This document shows, one piece after another, positions 26,589 through 36,250 of a stretch of DNA of 64,000 bases. Position 1 is the stretch's first letter. Each line of letters starts with the position of its first letter. The notes below the pieces were generated by a model that did not search any database, was not told the DNA's origin, and saw only the letters and a list, made by a program, of their open reading frames with translations. Origin of the DNA: Streptomyces sp. NBC_01210 (lineage in GTDB: Bacteria > Actinomycetota > Actinomycetes > Streptomycetales > Streptomycetaceae); assembly GCF_036010325.1 (NCBI RefSeq), contig NZ_CP108549.1, forward strand, positions 434,001-498,000, given 5' to 3'. Made by a program: the position numbers and the translations under genes.

Positions 26589-28007
26589 ATGCTCACTCAG
26601 AACGCGAATGGGGATTCCCGCCTTTCCTTCTGGCTGCGCGTGCGAGAGTTCGCCGTGCCGCCGTCCATGATCGAGACTGCGACAGCCCGCCGTTGTGCCG
26701 GGGACTGGGCAGGGGCGTGCGCCGCCGCAGGCGTCGATGTCGATCTCAATCTGCGCTCCGTGGCGCGCACCCACGGCCAGGAACTCGCAGCCCAAGTCCG
26801 GGCCGATCTCCGCCATCTGGCGCCCGACCTGTTGCGCTGGCATATGCCGAGGATCGCTCCCAACGGCCTGCTGCGCCCAGGTCTGACCATCTCTCTGGCT
26901 CGGCACGACGCCGCGGGGCGTGACGGCGCAAGCCCGATGCACCTCGTGGCCCGGACTCCGCCGGCTTGGGCGGATGCCGGTCAGCGGATAAGTCTCGCGC
27001 TGTGGGACGGAACCGACTCCGAAGCCGGCGCCTCCCGTCATCCGCACCCCCGTCCCAACCAGCGGTTCCGCCTTGACCTGCACCGCCACCTGTGGGACGG
27101 GCGCAGGACCGATGAGCTGCGGATCCGGTCCGGGGCCGATCGGCGGCCCGCCGACGGCCGCCCTGTGCTGGACCCGGAGCTGCTGGACCCGGAGCTGCTG
27201 GGGACGGTGCCGCAGGGGCACCGCTGCGCCGTTGACCGGTGGGCGGCCGAGGCGGGGATTCTGCTCCACGCCGAAGGGCTGTCCACCGGTACCGTCACCG
27301 TGCGGGTCCGGGCCCGGCATCGGCTGGTCTTGGACCTGGTCGCGGACAGGGACGGCGTAGCGCCGCCCGCATTGCGGATCGCGGCGGCGTCCACAGATGG
27401 CAGGGCCTCCGCGCTGCCCGTCCTGCCCGACGCGGCAACCTGGGTGCTGCCCGACCTGGAACTGATCCGCACCGGTTCGATCGAGGCCGATCGGCTGCAC
27501 CCGCTGGTCGCCTCGGCACTGGTACCGGATCACTCGCCGGCCGGTCCGCCCCGGACTCCGTACCGGGCAGGACAACCGCGCCTCGTGGAGTGCCGGGGAG
27601 CTCAGCACCGGATCGGCCTGGTCAACGGGGTACTGGCCCCGCTGGACCACGACCCGGCCGAGATCCGGCGGGAGGAACTGCTCGCCGCACTGACCGGTAC
27701 TCCGCTCCCCTGCCTACAGGCAATCGACGAGGCGCACCGTCATCCGGACTGCCTCACCGGCGTCCGCGAACGCCTGGACCATGGCGACACAGCCGGTGCG
27801 CTGGCCGTCGTCGAGGGCCTGCTGGGCCCCGACGCACTGCTGCGCACCGGCGCTCTGCGGGACGAACTGGAGACAGCCGCGCTACGGCGGATCACATACG
27901 GGCTGTACAGGTCAGGTCTGATCGGACCCGGACCTGGCCGCATCCGCCCGGATCGTCACCGTCCCCGTGACCAACGCTCGCACCCGCGCAACGCGACCTC
28001 TCGCTGA
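26589..28007 (+). CDS. Hypothetical protein of a MoxR/VWA operon
   Basis: The 472-residue protein starts at ATG 26589, with AAGGTGAG at suitable spacing. It opens LTQNANGDSRLSFWLRVREF, has a conserved-looking RRCAGDWAGACAAAGVDVDL segment near residue 35, and is rich in beta-strand pattern with many Arg, His and Pro. No known domain was recognised. The C terminus is helical and ends in a basic tail. It is followed after 64 bp by the MoxR ATPase and, overlapping that, a metallopeptidase/VWA gene, all on one strand. It is likely the substrate, adaptor or effector of that pair. Confidence 0.8.
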   Translation: MLTQNANGDSRLSFWLRVREFAVPPSMIETATARRCAGDWAGACAAAGVDVDLNLRSVARTHGQELAAQVRADLRHLAPDLLRWHMPRIAPNGLLRPGLTISLARHDAAGRDGASPMHLVARTPPAWADAGQRISLALWDGTDSEAGASRHPHPRPNQRFRLDLHRHLWDGRRTDELRIRSGADRRPADGRPVLDPELLDPELLGTVPQGHRCAVDRWAAEAGILLHAEGLSTGTVTVRVRARHRLVLDLVADRDGVAPPALRIAAASTDGRASALPVLPDAATWVLPDLELIRTGSIEADRLHPLVASALVPDHSPAGPPRTPYRAGQPRLVECRGAQHRIGLVNGVLAPLDHDPAEIRREELLAALTGTPLPCLQAIDEAHRHPDCLTGVRERLDHGDTAGALAVVEGLLGPDALLRTGALRDELETAALRRITYGLYRSGLIGPGPGRIRPDRHRPRDQRSHPRNATSR

Positions 28008-28071
28008 CCGGGGACCTCCGTCCGTCCCCCTGCACCCACTCGGCTCACGACGAACCCATAGGTGATCACAC

Positions 28072-29337
28072 ATGCCCACATGCTTCCCGTTCGCTGCTAC
28101 CGGCTCCCTCTCCGACCCAGCCCACCACGCCTCCCAGCTCGACGTCGCCGGCGAATTGCTGACCCTGCTGCGCGACGCAACCACCGAACCGCGGCCCGAC
28201 ACACAACTGGAGGCCCTGACTCTGGCCGTGGCCGCCGACTTGCCCGTGCTCCTGTGGGGTGAGCCGGGGATCGGCAAGACCGCGGCCCTTACACAGCTTG
28301 CCGCGGCCCTGGACCTTCCGCTGACTACAGTGATCGCCAGTGTTCATGAGCCGTCCGACTTCTCGGGCCTGCCCATCGTCGGAGACGATCCCGCGGAACA
28401 GGGTGTCCCGATGGCCCCGCCCGACTGGGCAGTGCGCCTGGTACGGGCCGGCCGAGGGCTGCTGTTCCTGGACGAGTTGTCCACCGCACCACCGGCCGTT
28501 CAAGCCGCCCTGCTCCGGCTCGTACTGGAGCGGCGGATCGGCGCCCTGCAACTGCCGCCCGGGGTCAGGATCGTGGCTGCCGCCAATCCGCGATCCTCGG
28601 CGGCCGACGGCTGGGAGCTGAGCCCGCCGCTGGCCAACCGGTTCGTTCATCTTCAGTGGACCCACGATCACGAGGTCGTCGTACGCGGCCTCGGTGGGAC
28701 GTGGCCCCGGGCAACACTGCCACGGCTCGCCCCGGAGAAGTTGCCGGACGCCGTGGACTTCGCGCGGCGCGCGGTGTGCGGGCTCCTCACCGCCCGCCCC
28801 AAACTCGTGCACCAACTGCCCAGCAATGAAACGCGCCGGGGCGGCCCCTGGCCGTCACCCCGAAGCTGGGAGATGGCCCTGTGCCTGATCGCCTTCGCGA
28901 CCGCGGCCGACTCCTCCCGGGAAGTACTTTCCCTCCTGGTCAGGGGCACCGTGGGGGACGGTCCGGGACTGGAGCTGCTGGCCGGCCTGGACCGGATGGA
29001 CCTCCCGGACCCCGAGGTGCTTCTCGCCGACCCGGCGAGTGCCGCCCTGCCCGAGCGGGGGGATCTGCGCCAAGCCGTGCTCGACGGTGTCGTGGACGCG
29101 GTCCGCAAGCGCCCGGAGAAGTCCCGCTGGGACGCGGCGTGGGCGCTCCTGGTCCGGGCGGTGGAGGCCGGAGCCCCGGACCTGGTGGTCGTCCCCGCGA
29201 CCACACTCGCCACACTGCGCCGGGAGGACCGGGACGTTCCTGCATCGATCGAGCGGCTCGCCGGAGCTGTGTCCCTGTCCCGGCGAGCAGACCACGCGGC
29301 GGCCCGGGCCGCGGTCGCCGCGAAGGCCGGCCGATGA
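28072..29337 (+). CDS. MoxR-family AAA+ ATPase
   Basis: The 421-residue protein has a full AAA+ core: Walker A WGEPGIGKTAAL near residue 62, PSDFSGLPIVGDD (MoxR-type pore/insert), Walker B GLLFLDELST near 131, sensor 1 IVAAANPRSSA near 165, and an arginine-containing PPLANRFVHL. The C-terminal lid domain follows. MoxR ATPases work as chaperones for VWA-domain partners, inserting metals or remodelling complexes; the partner here is encoded by the next gene, whose start overlaps this stop by ATGA. The upstream unknown is probably the third component. Cytoplasmic. Confidence 0.92.
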   Translation: MPTCFPFAATGSLSDPAHHASQLDVAGELLTLLRDATTEPRPDTQLEALTLAVAADLPVLLWGEPGIGKTAALTQLAAALDLPLTTVIASVHEPSDFSGLPIVGDDPAEQGVPMAPPDWAVRLVRAGRGLLFLDELSTAPPAVQAALLRLVLERRIGALQLPPGVRIVAAANPRSSAADGWELSPPLANRFVHLQWTHDHEVVVRGLGGTWPRATLPRLAPEKLPDAVDFARRAVCGLLTARPKLVHQLPSNETRRGGPWPSPRSWEMALCLIAFATAADSSREVLSLLVRGTVGDGPGLELLAGLDRMDLPDPEVLLADPASAALPERGDLRQAVLDGVVDAVRKRPEKSRWDAAWALLVRAVEAGAPDLVVVPATTLATLRREDRDVPASIERLAGAVSLSRRADHAAARAAVAAKAGR

Positions 29338-30593
29338 TCCCGGACGCACCGGGGAGACTGGACCTCGACAAGCTCTTCGCCGCCCGACTGCACGCCGTAC
29401 GGGTCCGGCCCTACTTGGCGACGGCCCTGTTCGCCCTGCACACCGTCGAGTCGCGGCTGGTACCGACGATGGCCGTCGACCGGCACTGGCGGTGCTACGT
29501 CTCACCGGCGTTCGTGGACCGCACGCCGGTGGAGGAACTGGCCGGGGTATGGGTGCACGAGGTGTCGCACCTGCTGCGCGACCACCACGGGCGCAGTGAC
29601 CGGGTCGCGCGGGAGCGCGGGCTGACCGGCCCGGGGGAACGGCTGCGGATGAACATCGCCGCGGACTGCGAGATCAACGACGACGTGTTCGGCGACGGGC
29701 TGGTCCGGCCCGAAGGTGCTGTCGAACCGGTGTCCTTGGGGCTGCCCGAAGGGGAGCTCATGGAGGACTACCTGCGCCAGTTCCGGCTCGGGCCGCGTAC
29801 GCAGAGCATGGCCTGGCTGGACTGCGGCAGCGGCGCCGACGGACTGGAACGGGAGTGGGAGCTGGGACCGGACGGCGCGCACGGCCTCAGCGAGCAGGAA
29901 CGGGACGCGGTCCGGTTCCGGGTGGCGCAGGGCATCACCGCCCGTCCGGGGAACACTCCGAAGGGGTGGCAGCGGTGGGCGGAGGAGGCGTTCCATCCGC
30001 CGCAGCCGTGGCGGGCGTTGCTGGGCGCGGCGGTCCGCTCGGCAGCCTCCGGCCCCGGCGCAGGCGAGGACTACACCTACGGCCGGCCGTCGCGGCGCTC
30101 GGCCGGGGTGCCCGGCGCTGTTCTGCCGAGCCTGCGGCGCAGGCCGCCTCGGGTCTCCGTGGTCATAGACACATCCGGCTCGGTCAGTGACACCGAACTG
30201 GGCAGCGCGCTCCTCGAGGTTGCCGCGATCTCCCGTGCCGTGGGCGGCCGTCGCGACCTGATCACCGTGCTGTCGTGCGACGCAGCGGCCCGGGTCGTGC
30301 ACCCGCTGTGCCGTGCCGAGGGGATACCGCTGGTGGGCGGCGGGGGTACGGATCTGCGCACGGGCTTCGCCAGGGCGCTCCGAGCCCAGCCCCGCCCCGA
30401 TGTCATCGTGGTCCTGACCGACGGCCAGACGCCCTGGCCGGGCACACGACCACCGTGCCGGACGGTGGTGGGTCTGTTCCCTCGGCAGCATGCAGCCCGG
30501 TCGTGGGACGAGGACGATCCCGATTACGAGCCGGACTCGCCGCCCGCGTGGGCACGAGTAGTTGACATCGGGTCGGCTCCCACTGCTCAGTGA
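29334..30593 (+). CDS. Metallopeptidase-like protein with C-terminal VWA domain (DUF2201 / COG3864 type)
   Basis: The product is 419 residues; its ATG at 29334 overlaps the MoxR stop. An HExxH site occurs near residue 74 in WVHEVSHLLRDHHGR, with a downstream acidic NIAADCEINDDV segment that can supply the third ligand. The C-terminal VWA-like domain has the MIDAS motif VVIDTSGSVSD near residue 280 and VLTDGQT. This two-domain layout matches predicted metal-dependent peptidases paired with MoxR ATPases. The protein is cytoplasmic. The substrate is unknown. The unknown upstream protein is a candidate. A weak GC-rich hairpin may end the operon, but none is clear. Confidence 0.9.
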   Translation: MIPDAPGRLDLDKLFAARLHAVRVRPYLATALFALHTVESRLVPTMAVDRHWRCYVSPAFVDRTPVEELAGVWVHEVSHLLRDHHGRSDRVARERGLTGPGERLRMNIAADCEINDDVFGDGLVRPEGAVEPVSLGLPEGELMEDYLRQFRLGPRTQSMAWLDCGSGADGLEREWELGPDGAHGLSEQERDAVRFRVAQGITARPGNTPKGWQRWAEEAFHPPQPWRALLGAAVRSAASGPGAGEDYTYGRPSRRSAGVPGAVLPSLRRRPPRVSVVIDTSGSVSDTELGSALLEVAAISRAVGGRRDLITVLSCDAAARVVHPLCRAEGIPLVGGGGTDLRTGFARALRAQPRPDVIVVLTDGQTPWPGTRPPCRTVVGLFPRQHAARSWDEDDPDYEPDSPPAWARVVDIGSAPTAQ

Positions 30594-31068
30594 GCCCCTC
30601 AGGATGGCGCGGACACATCTCTTCCGATGCGTCACTGACAAGCCATTGCTCTCTCGATCATGGTGAGCGTGGGATCGAGTGTGGCCTCCCGGTCGGGTGA
30701 TCTCCTGGCTGGCCGGGCATGAGAACAGAGGCCTCCTGCGCATCTCGTGGGTGTTCAAGTCCATCCGAGCAAAAGGCGGGAACGCACGCAGAGCGCGTGA
30801 GTGCCTCCTGCACAGCTCGACGAGCGCAGCGAGCCGCCCTGACCGGCTAGTGCTGTGACCGTGAAGGTTCGCGGGGTTGGTGTTCGTGGGTCCCATGCCG
30901 GGTTGGATGTGACGTCAGAGCGTTACGAAGCACAGCAGACCACGGCCCGGGTGCCCCGGGGCGTGCACCATGGGGGCGGTCGGGGGGAGATCGCCCGCGC
31001 GGCCGGCCCGGAGGGCGGCGCGGGCCGCACTCCGGGCCGCTGGAGTCGCTCTGCCAGACCGCCAGCGG
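30594..31068. other. Intergenic, no gene recognised
   Basis: This gap separates the convergent MoxR/VWA operon and the 599-residue gene. No strong terminator hairpin or ORF is supported. Confidence 0.4.
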
Positions 31069-32868
31069 TCAGGCCGTCGGCCCCTCCCCCCTGCGGACCA
31101 GCCGCCAGGCCTCGGTGAACAGCTCGGGGAGCGTGCCCGGGAGCAGCTCGAAGGCCCTCACCTCGCTCCCGTCGGCGCTCAGCTGCGCGCCGATCAGGGG
31201 CGCTTTCCAGGACTCCATCGGCGGCAGCGGCTTCTTGGCGTGCGCCCACGGGCCGGGCAGGAAGAGCGTGCGTCCCGCGCGGGCCCGGCGGTCCTCCACC
31301 ACCAGGCCGCGCGCCACCAGCTCCGCCGCGGCCGCCTTGTGGCGGGCCGGTGTCCAGGCGTTCCAGCGCCGCACGTTGCGGTCCGACGGCACGGGGAGCA
31401 GCAGGAGCTGGAGGTGGAGGGCGGCGGCGTCCTCGGGCAGGTCGAGGGTGGCGGCGACGTCGGCGACCAGGTCGGGGGCGCAGGCGCGCGGGTCGGACTC
31501 GTAGCGGCCCGGAGGCAGGTCGTCGGCGGTGATGCGGGCTATGACGCGGTCGCAGGTGCCGTCCGCGAGCCAGTCCCAGCGCCGGCTCCCCCGATTGCCG
31601 CGGATCACGCCCGAGCGGAGGACCCGGGCCGGTGAGTCGCGGCCGGCCAGCACCTTGCGCAGGTGGTGGACGGCCTCCGGCGCCCCGGTGCGTAGGGGGT
31701 CCCCGGCGGGGAGGTCCGCGTACGCCCACGGCAGGCCGGCGAAGACGGCGTCCGCGACGGTCTCGGCGTCGTAGTCGCCCATGACGTCCCACGCGGTGCG
31801 CAGGTGGCGGTGCTCGGACGGGCAGGGCCAGACCCGCAGGTAGAAGCCCGGCGGCAGGGTGGCGTTCGCCGGGTCGAGGAACAGATGGCACAGGTGGGTC
31901 GCCGGCATCCGGGTATCCAGGGCGACCGCGGCCTGCCAGGTGCTCCATGGCGCGTGCGGACGGGCGCCGTGCTGCTCCGCCCAGGCCGCGGCGGTGCGCT
32001 CCGCGACGCGGGCGAGGCCGCCCGGCCCCCACAGGTCCACGGGGTCCGCGGGCATCACGTCGGCGAGCAGGGCGAGCCGCTCGTCGTCGTGCAGCATCGA
32101 CAACTCGGCGCGCGCCGATTCGAGTTCGCCGGCCTTGAAGCCGAACGCGGCGCGCTCGTGCTCGTCGAGGAAGGGCGTGTAGTAGCCGCCTGCACCGGGG
32201 TTGCCCGCCAGGACGAGGGCCGCAGCGGGGCGGCTCAGGCCGGTCGCCTCGCTCAGGGCGAGGGCGGCGTCCATGTCCCAGGCGACCGGGCCGCGCTCCC
32301 GGACGAGCTCCACCAGGCGCAGCAGCTGCCTCGGGGTGCCCCAACCGCGGTGGCAGTCCACGACGTAGAGCGGTTCCTCGGGGCGCGGGGCGGCCTCGCC
32401 GCCAGGGAGCACGGCCTCGAAGTAGCGAGTCTCGCGCGCGGCCGGCAGGTGCAGGCCGAAGGAGGCGCCCTGGTGGTCGCGGACGGTGAACGAGGTCGTT
32501 CCGGCGAGCCGGCCCAGGCGGAAGCGGTAGGTCGGGTCGGCGAACGGCGTCCGCGCCCACATCTCCAGGAAGTCGAGCAGCACCTCGCGGCGCTCCGGCC
32601 TGGTCGCGGGGGCGGCCGCGCGCAGCGCGAGTGCGCCCGTGCGCCCTATGAGTTCCGTCCAGCTGCCCGCCGCGGGCGGACGGACCTCCCGTTCGCCCGG
32701 CTCGGGCGCCCAACTGCCTTCGATGTAGCGGCCGATGCGCCTGATGTCGGCGAAGGAGTCGTCGTTCCAGCAGCCCGAGGCCCCGACGAGCCCCTGCAGG
32801 GCGGCGGATGCGGCGAATCCGCTCCACGTGCGGGGGGTCCGGGGTGCGGCCGTGTCGATCTCGTTCAT
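31069..32868 (-). CDS. Large hypothetical protein
   Basis: A 599-residue protein starts MNEIDTAAPRTPRTWSGFAA. ATG 32868 is preferred, with TCGGAC upstream; the frame is open further but without coding look. It is Trp- and Arg-rich, with strong GC3. Notable stretches are WNDDSFADIRRIGRYIEGSW, YVVDCHRGWGTPRQLLRLVE and TGLSRPAAALVLAGNPGAGG. No known catalytic motif was recognised. It resembles the C-terminal part of very large actinobacterial proteins annotated only as DNA-binding or hypothetical, so it could be a shortened version. It is convergent to the MoxR/VWA operon. Confidence 0.75.
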   Translation of the reverse strand: MNEIDTAAPRTPRTWSGFAASAALQGLVGASGCWNDDSFADIRRIGRYIEGSWAPEPGEREVRPPAAGSWTELIGRTGALALRAAAPATRPERREVLLDFLEMWARTPFADPTYRFRLGRLAGTTSFTVRDHQGASFGLHLPAARETRYFEAVLPGGEAAPRPEEPLYVVDCHRGWGTPRQLLRLVELVRERGPVAWDMDAALALSEATGLSRPAAALVLAGNPGAGGYYTPFLDEHERAAFGFKAGELESARAELSMLHDDERLALLADVMPADPVDLWGPGGLARVAERTAAAWAEQHGARPHAPWSTWQAAVALDTRMPATHLCHLFLDPANATLPPGFYLRVWPCPSEHRHLRTAWDVMGDYDAETVADAVFAGLPWAYADLPAGDPLRTGAPEAVHHLRKVLAGRDSPARVLRSGVIRGNRGSRRWDWLADGTCDRVIARITADDLPPGRYESDPRACAPDLVADVAATLDLPEDAAALHLQLLLLPVPSDRNVRRWNAWTPARHKAAAAELVARGLVVEDRRARAGRTLFLPGPWAHAKKPLPPMESWKAPLIGAQLSADGSEVRAFELLPGTLPELFTEAWRLVRRGEGPTA

Positions 32869-33009
32869 GCGTCCGATCATGACGGACGGCACCGACAACG
32901 GGTCGCGCCGGCCCACGGCCCGCTTCACCCCGCGGCCTCGTAGGCTGGTCCGAATCCCGCCACCACGCGGATACGCGGCATGGCACCCGCACGGACGGAG
33001 GACCCGGCG

Positions 33010-33132
33010 ATGGCAGAACCGGTGAAGGGTTCCGCGAGTTACTTCCCCTCGATCGAGAAGAAGTACGGTCGGCCGATCGAGGAGTGGCAAGAGCTCATCC
33101 GCACCTCCCCGCTGCAGAAGCACTCGGACTGA
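33010..33132 (+). CDS. DUF4287-type protein, truncated
   Basis: A 40-codon frame reads MAEPVKGSASYFPSIEKKYG, RPIEEWQELIRTSPLQKHSD. This is the start of the small DUF4287 family, in which a lysine-rich helix-turn continues with about 30 more residues (LVAWLK-type). Here the reading stops right after SPLQKH. The family part ends at 33120, where the sequence switches to that of a thioesterase. It is therefore a truncated gene at a recombination joint. Confidence 0.65.
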   Translation: MAEPVKGSASYFPSIEKKYGRPIEEWQELIRTSPLQKHSD

Positions 33133-33500
33133 CCGACACACGTCAGCGGTTCATCAATGAACCGAGCGCAGGCCGTCGGCAAGCCCTTCAGGCGGCGTTT
33201 GAGGCGGGTGACCAGTTCGCGAACCCTGTCGGTGTGATCCAGGGCGGGTTCTTGGCCGCAATGCTCGATGACACCCTGGGGCCGGCGCTGGTCGCCACAT
33301 TGCCGGAAAACCAGTTCGCGCCGACTCTCGATCTCCATGTTCAGTTCCTCCGTCCAGCCCGCCCCGGACGGCTTCTGGGGCGCGGACGGATCGTGCAGCG
33401 CGGCAAGGACGTGTGCTTTCTCGCCGGCGAGCTCATCGGCACCGACGGCAAGCCGGTGGCTGTGGCGACCGCGACCGCACGAATCCAGTCCATCCGTTAG
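33084..33500 (+). CDS. PaaI-type hotdog thioesterase, N terminus replaced
   Basis: The frame encodes 138 residues. From about residue 40 it is a clear acyl-CoA thioesterase-like hotdog domain: FEAGDQFANPVGVIQGGFLA, AMLDDTLGPALVATL, LDLHVQFLRPARPGRLLGRG and AVATATARI. The catalytic-loop Asp-Asp (MLDD) and the HGG-like QGG are present. The first 15 residues are an out-of-frame reading of the DUF4287 relic and thus not native, so the true start is lost or lies internally. Function may be impaired. Confidence 0.6.
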   Translation: MARAHPHLPAAEALGLTDTRQRFINEPSAGRRQALQAAFEAGDQFANPVGVIQGGFLAAMLDDTLGPALVATLPENQFAPTLDLHVQFLRPARPGRLLGRGRIVQRGKDVCFLAGELIGTDGKPVAVATATARIQSIR

Positions 33501-33591
33501 TGGTGGCGGGCGATCAGGAAGGGACCGGACCGCCCGTCGAGCAGAGCGCTCACCGATGCGGGTGGTCGGATTCACCGCGGAAACGATCAGT

Positions 33592-35016
33592 TCAAGGGCG
33601 TGCCCGGGACGGCTTTCCTGGTTTGTAGAGCCAATCGTTGAACAGAGCGTCGAGGGCCAGCCCGGACTCTTTCCGGCACAGGTCGATAAAGTCCGCCGAC
33701 TGGGCGCTTCCATGCCGGTGCTCCCGAGTCCACGTTCGCAGAATGGAGAAGAAGGTCTTGTCGCCTACTGCTTTGCGGAGTTGATGCAGGGTCATGGCTC
33801 CTCGGCCGTAGACCGGCGGGTCGGACACCTGTTCCGGAGCGGGCGGAGCTGCCGGGGGAAAGTCCCAGATGCCTTCGCTCTCCGGGTGAGTGCCGTTGTA
33901 GAAGGCGTCGAAGGTCTCCTGGGCTGTGTTGCCGTCCTGTTCTTCTTCCCACAGCCATTCTGCGTAGGTGGCGAAGCCTTCGTTGAGCCACATGTCCTTC
34001 CATGAGCGGGGCGTCACCGAGTTGCCGAACCACTGGTGAGCAATCTCGTGGATGACCAGCTTGTCGTCCGGGGCCTGGCGGAAGTAGGGCCTGGTCTGTG
34101 TTTCGAGGGCGTCGTAGTCCAGGTCGGGGAAGTGGTCGACGATGGCACCGGTGGATGCGAACGGGTAGAAGCCGAATCGCGTGGCGGCCCAGGCGGTCGC
34201 TTCGCTCACCAGCGAAGGTATGCGCTGTGCCTTGTCTTTTTCGTCTGGGTCTGTCGCCACGTACATGGGCAGGCCACCGCTCTCGGTCTCGCTGATCTCG
34301 AAGTCGCCGACCGCGACGGTTGCGGCATAGCTGGGCATGGGCTCGGGGTTGCTCCACGCATAGGTCGCCCATCCTCCTTTCGCTGTGTGGTGTTTCAGCG
34401 TGCCGTTGGAGATGGCCTTCAATGGCCGGGGGACAGTGATGGTGATGTCGTAGCCGGCCTTGTCGGAGGGGTGATGGTTGCCGGGGAACCAGGCCATGGA
34501 TCCGGTGGGTTCTCCCAGCCCCACCGCACCGTCGTCGGTCTCCATCCAGCCTTCCGTCGCCCCTTTCGAGTCCTCAATGGTTTCCGGCACACCGTCGTAG
34601 ACGATCACGGTGGTGAACTTCTGGCCTCGGCCGACTGTGACTGATGGCGTCACTACCAGCTCGTCACCGCGGCGCACGGTCTGTGCCGCATGCTTGTTGA
34701 CCGTGGCCTTGCGCACGGAGAGGCCGTGCAGATCCAGGTTGAAGGAGCTCAGCGCCTGGGTGGCCCGCGCAGTGATCACTGCTGTGGCCTTCAGCATGTT
34801 CTCTTCGGGCTGATAGGTGAGAGTGAGGGAGTAGTGGGCAACGTCGTATCCACCGTTACCCAGCCGGGGAAAGAGCGTGTCGCCGACTCCGGCCGCGCCC
34901 GGTGAGGCAGTGGTGTGGGAGGTGCGCTTGCCTGTCGGCGTCGAGCCAGTACAGGCCGAGCAGGCCAGCAGAACGGCGGCGGCCGGCAGAGCCAACTGCC
35001 GCAGTGCGCGGGACAC
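33592..35016 (-). CDS. M1-family zinc aminopeptidase, lipoprotein
   Basis: The 474-residue protein carries a lipoprotein signal (LALPAAAVLLACSAC, lipobox ending LLAC or SAC), so it should be anchored outside the membrane. The M1 hallmark is HEIAHQWFGNSVTPRSWKDM followed by WLNEGFATYAEW (HExxH and the distant Glu). Residues 60-200 form the N-terminal M1 beta-saddle. The full C-terminal domain of large aminopeptidase N is absent, as in short secreted M1 relatives. TGTC and AAGGAG-like bases precede the ATG. It lies on its own strand with no operon partner. The preferred substrates are small peptides by family analogy. Confidence 0.9.
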   Translation of the reverse strand: MSRALRQLALPAAAVLLACSACTGSTPTGKRTSHTTASPGAAGVGDTLFPRLGNGGYDVAHYSLTLTYQPEENMLKATAVITARATQALSSFNLDLHGLSVRKATVNKHAAQTVRRGDELVVTPSVTVGRGQKFTTVIVYDGVPETIEDSKGATEGWMETDDGAVGLGEPTGSMAWFPGNHHPSDKAGYDITITVPRPLKAISNGTLKHHTAKGGWATYAWSNPEPMPSYAATVAVGDFEISETESGGLPMYVATDPDEKDKAQRIPSLVSEATAWAATRFGFYPFASTGAIVDHFPDLDYDALETQTRPYFRQAPDDKLVIHEIAHQWFGNSVTPRSWKDMWLNEGFATYAEWLWEEEQDGNTAQETFDAFYNGTHPESEGIWDFPPAAPPAPEQVSDPPVYGRGAMTLHQLRKAVGDKTFFSILRTWTREHRHGSAQSADFIDLCRKESGLALDALFNDWLYKPGKPSRARP

Positions 35017-35413
35017 TCAGTCTCCTTGTCACCGGATGTGGGGTGGCTGTTCAAGGCGGGAAACAGTTCGACGCTATCGCACAAGGGAACGCAACGCCCG
35101 TGTGATCACAGGCGTCGCTCCTCAATGACCTTGACCTCACTCCAGAGAGCCGTGGGGGCAAAGTCGCAGAAGCTGCGTGCGGAATCAACCCGTCAACCGC
35201 CACCGGGCCGTGGCCACGAGTGGCTGCGACCACGCGGTCGCAACACCCCCGATACCCCTTTGCAGAGAGGCTGCGGAGCAGTTACGTTCTCCCGGACGTC
35301 CCTGCTGTTCCGGACCAGCGCCGTCGACAAGGAGGTGTGGAGCACATGCGCAGGAGTGCCCAGCGGTTGATTCCGCGTACTGAAATTTGCCACCTCCTCA
35401 CGGCGGAGACACC
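35017..35413. other. Intergenic, no gene recognised
   Basis: Divergent gap between the M1 lipoprotein and the GNAT gene. No clear operator or ORF was found. Confidence 0.4.
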
Positions 35414-36250
35414 TTGTCGCTTCACATCACCCCACTGACCGACCCCGATGGCAGCCTGCACAGCCGACGTCTTGTTTGGCTGGCGAGCGACGCCGATGCC
35501 ATACCCGTCGGGACAGCTTTCCTACGCCTGTTCGCCGACGCCGGGCAGAAGCACCTGGCCGAACTGACCATCCATGTCCATCCGGCGGAGCGGCGCAAGT
35601 ACGTCGGTTCCCGGCTTCTCGACGTCGCTGTGGCGGCCGCCCGGGACGACGCCCGACGCTGCGTCATCGCACAGACCGAGTCCGGATCGCCTGGGGACCG
35701 GTTTCTGTCGGCCCGAGGCTTCCGCAAGGTCCTCACGCTGAGGTTCACCCGCTTGTCACTGGCCGACGTGGACATCACCACGCTCGCCGAGATCATTGAG
35801 CGTCCGCGTCCCGGCTACCGGCTTGCGTCATGGCAGGGAACCGTTCCCGACGACATCGCCCAGATGTTCGCCGCCTCACGCCGCGCCATGGACGACATGC
35901 CGATGGACGACACCGACTACGGCATCGTGACCTGGGACGTGGACCGGGTCCGGGCCGTGGCGCAGGCCGTCGAAGAGCGCGGCGATCTGCTGCACACTGT
36001 CGTCGCCATCGACAAGTCCGATGGCTCGATCGCCGGGTTCACAGAACTGGTCGTGCCCGGCAACGGCAAGGGCGATGGCCAGCACTACGGCACTGGCGTG
36101 CTGCCCGAACACCGCGGGCACGGCCTCGGCCGATGGATGAAGGCTGAGTCGATCAGCCAGGCCCATGGGCGCTACCCGGACCTCGGCGGCCTGTTGACCG
36201 ACATCGCCGACAACAACACATACAGTCATGCGTCAGCCAGCGGCTGCTGA
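35414..36250 (+). CDS. Tandem GNAT acetyltransferase, C terminus truncated
   Basis: From TTG 35414, preceded by CGGAG at good spacing, the product is about 278 residues with two GNAT units. The first shows ELTIHVHPAERRKYVGSRLL and the second VVAIDKSDGSIAGFTELVVP and YGTGVLPEHRGHGLGRWMKA, with the RGxGxG acetyl-CoA loop. Double GNATs of this kind modify small molecules. The end, DIADNNTYSHASASGC, stops where the last strand and helix (usual NxxMLxINxxLGF motif) should be. The gene was therefore cut at about 36230, at the point where the next gene's upstream sequence begins. Confidence 0.75.
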   Translation: MSLHITPLTDPDGSLHSRRLVWLASDADAIPVGTAFLRLFADAGQKHLAELTIHVHPAERRKYVGSRLLDVAVAAARDDARRCVIAQTESGSPGDRFLSARGFRKVLTLRFTRLSLADVDITTLAEIIERPRPGYRLASWQGTVPDDIAQMFAASRRAMDDMPMDDTDYGIVTWDVDRVRAVAQAVEERGDLLHTVVAIDKSDGSIAGFTELVVPGNGKGDGQHYGTGVLPEHRGHGLGRWMKAESISQAHGRYPDLGGLLTDIADNNTYSHASASGC

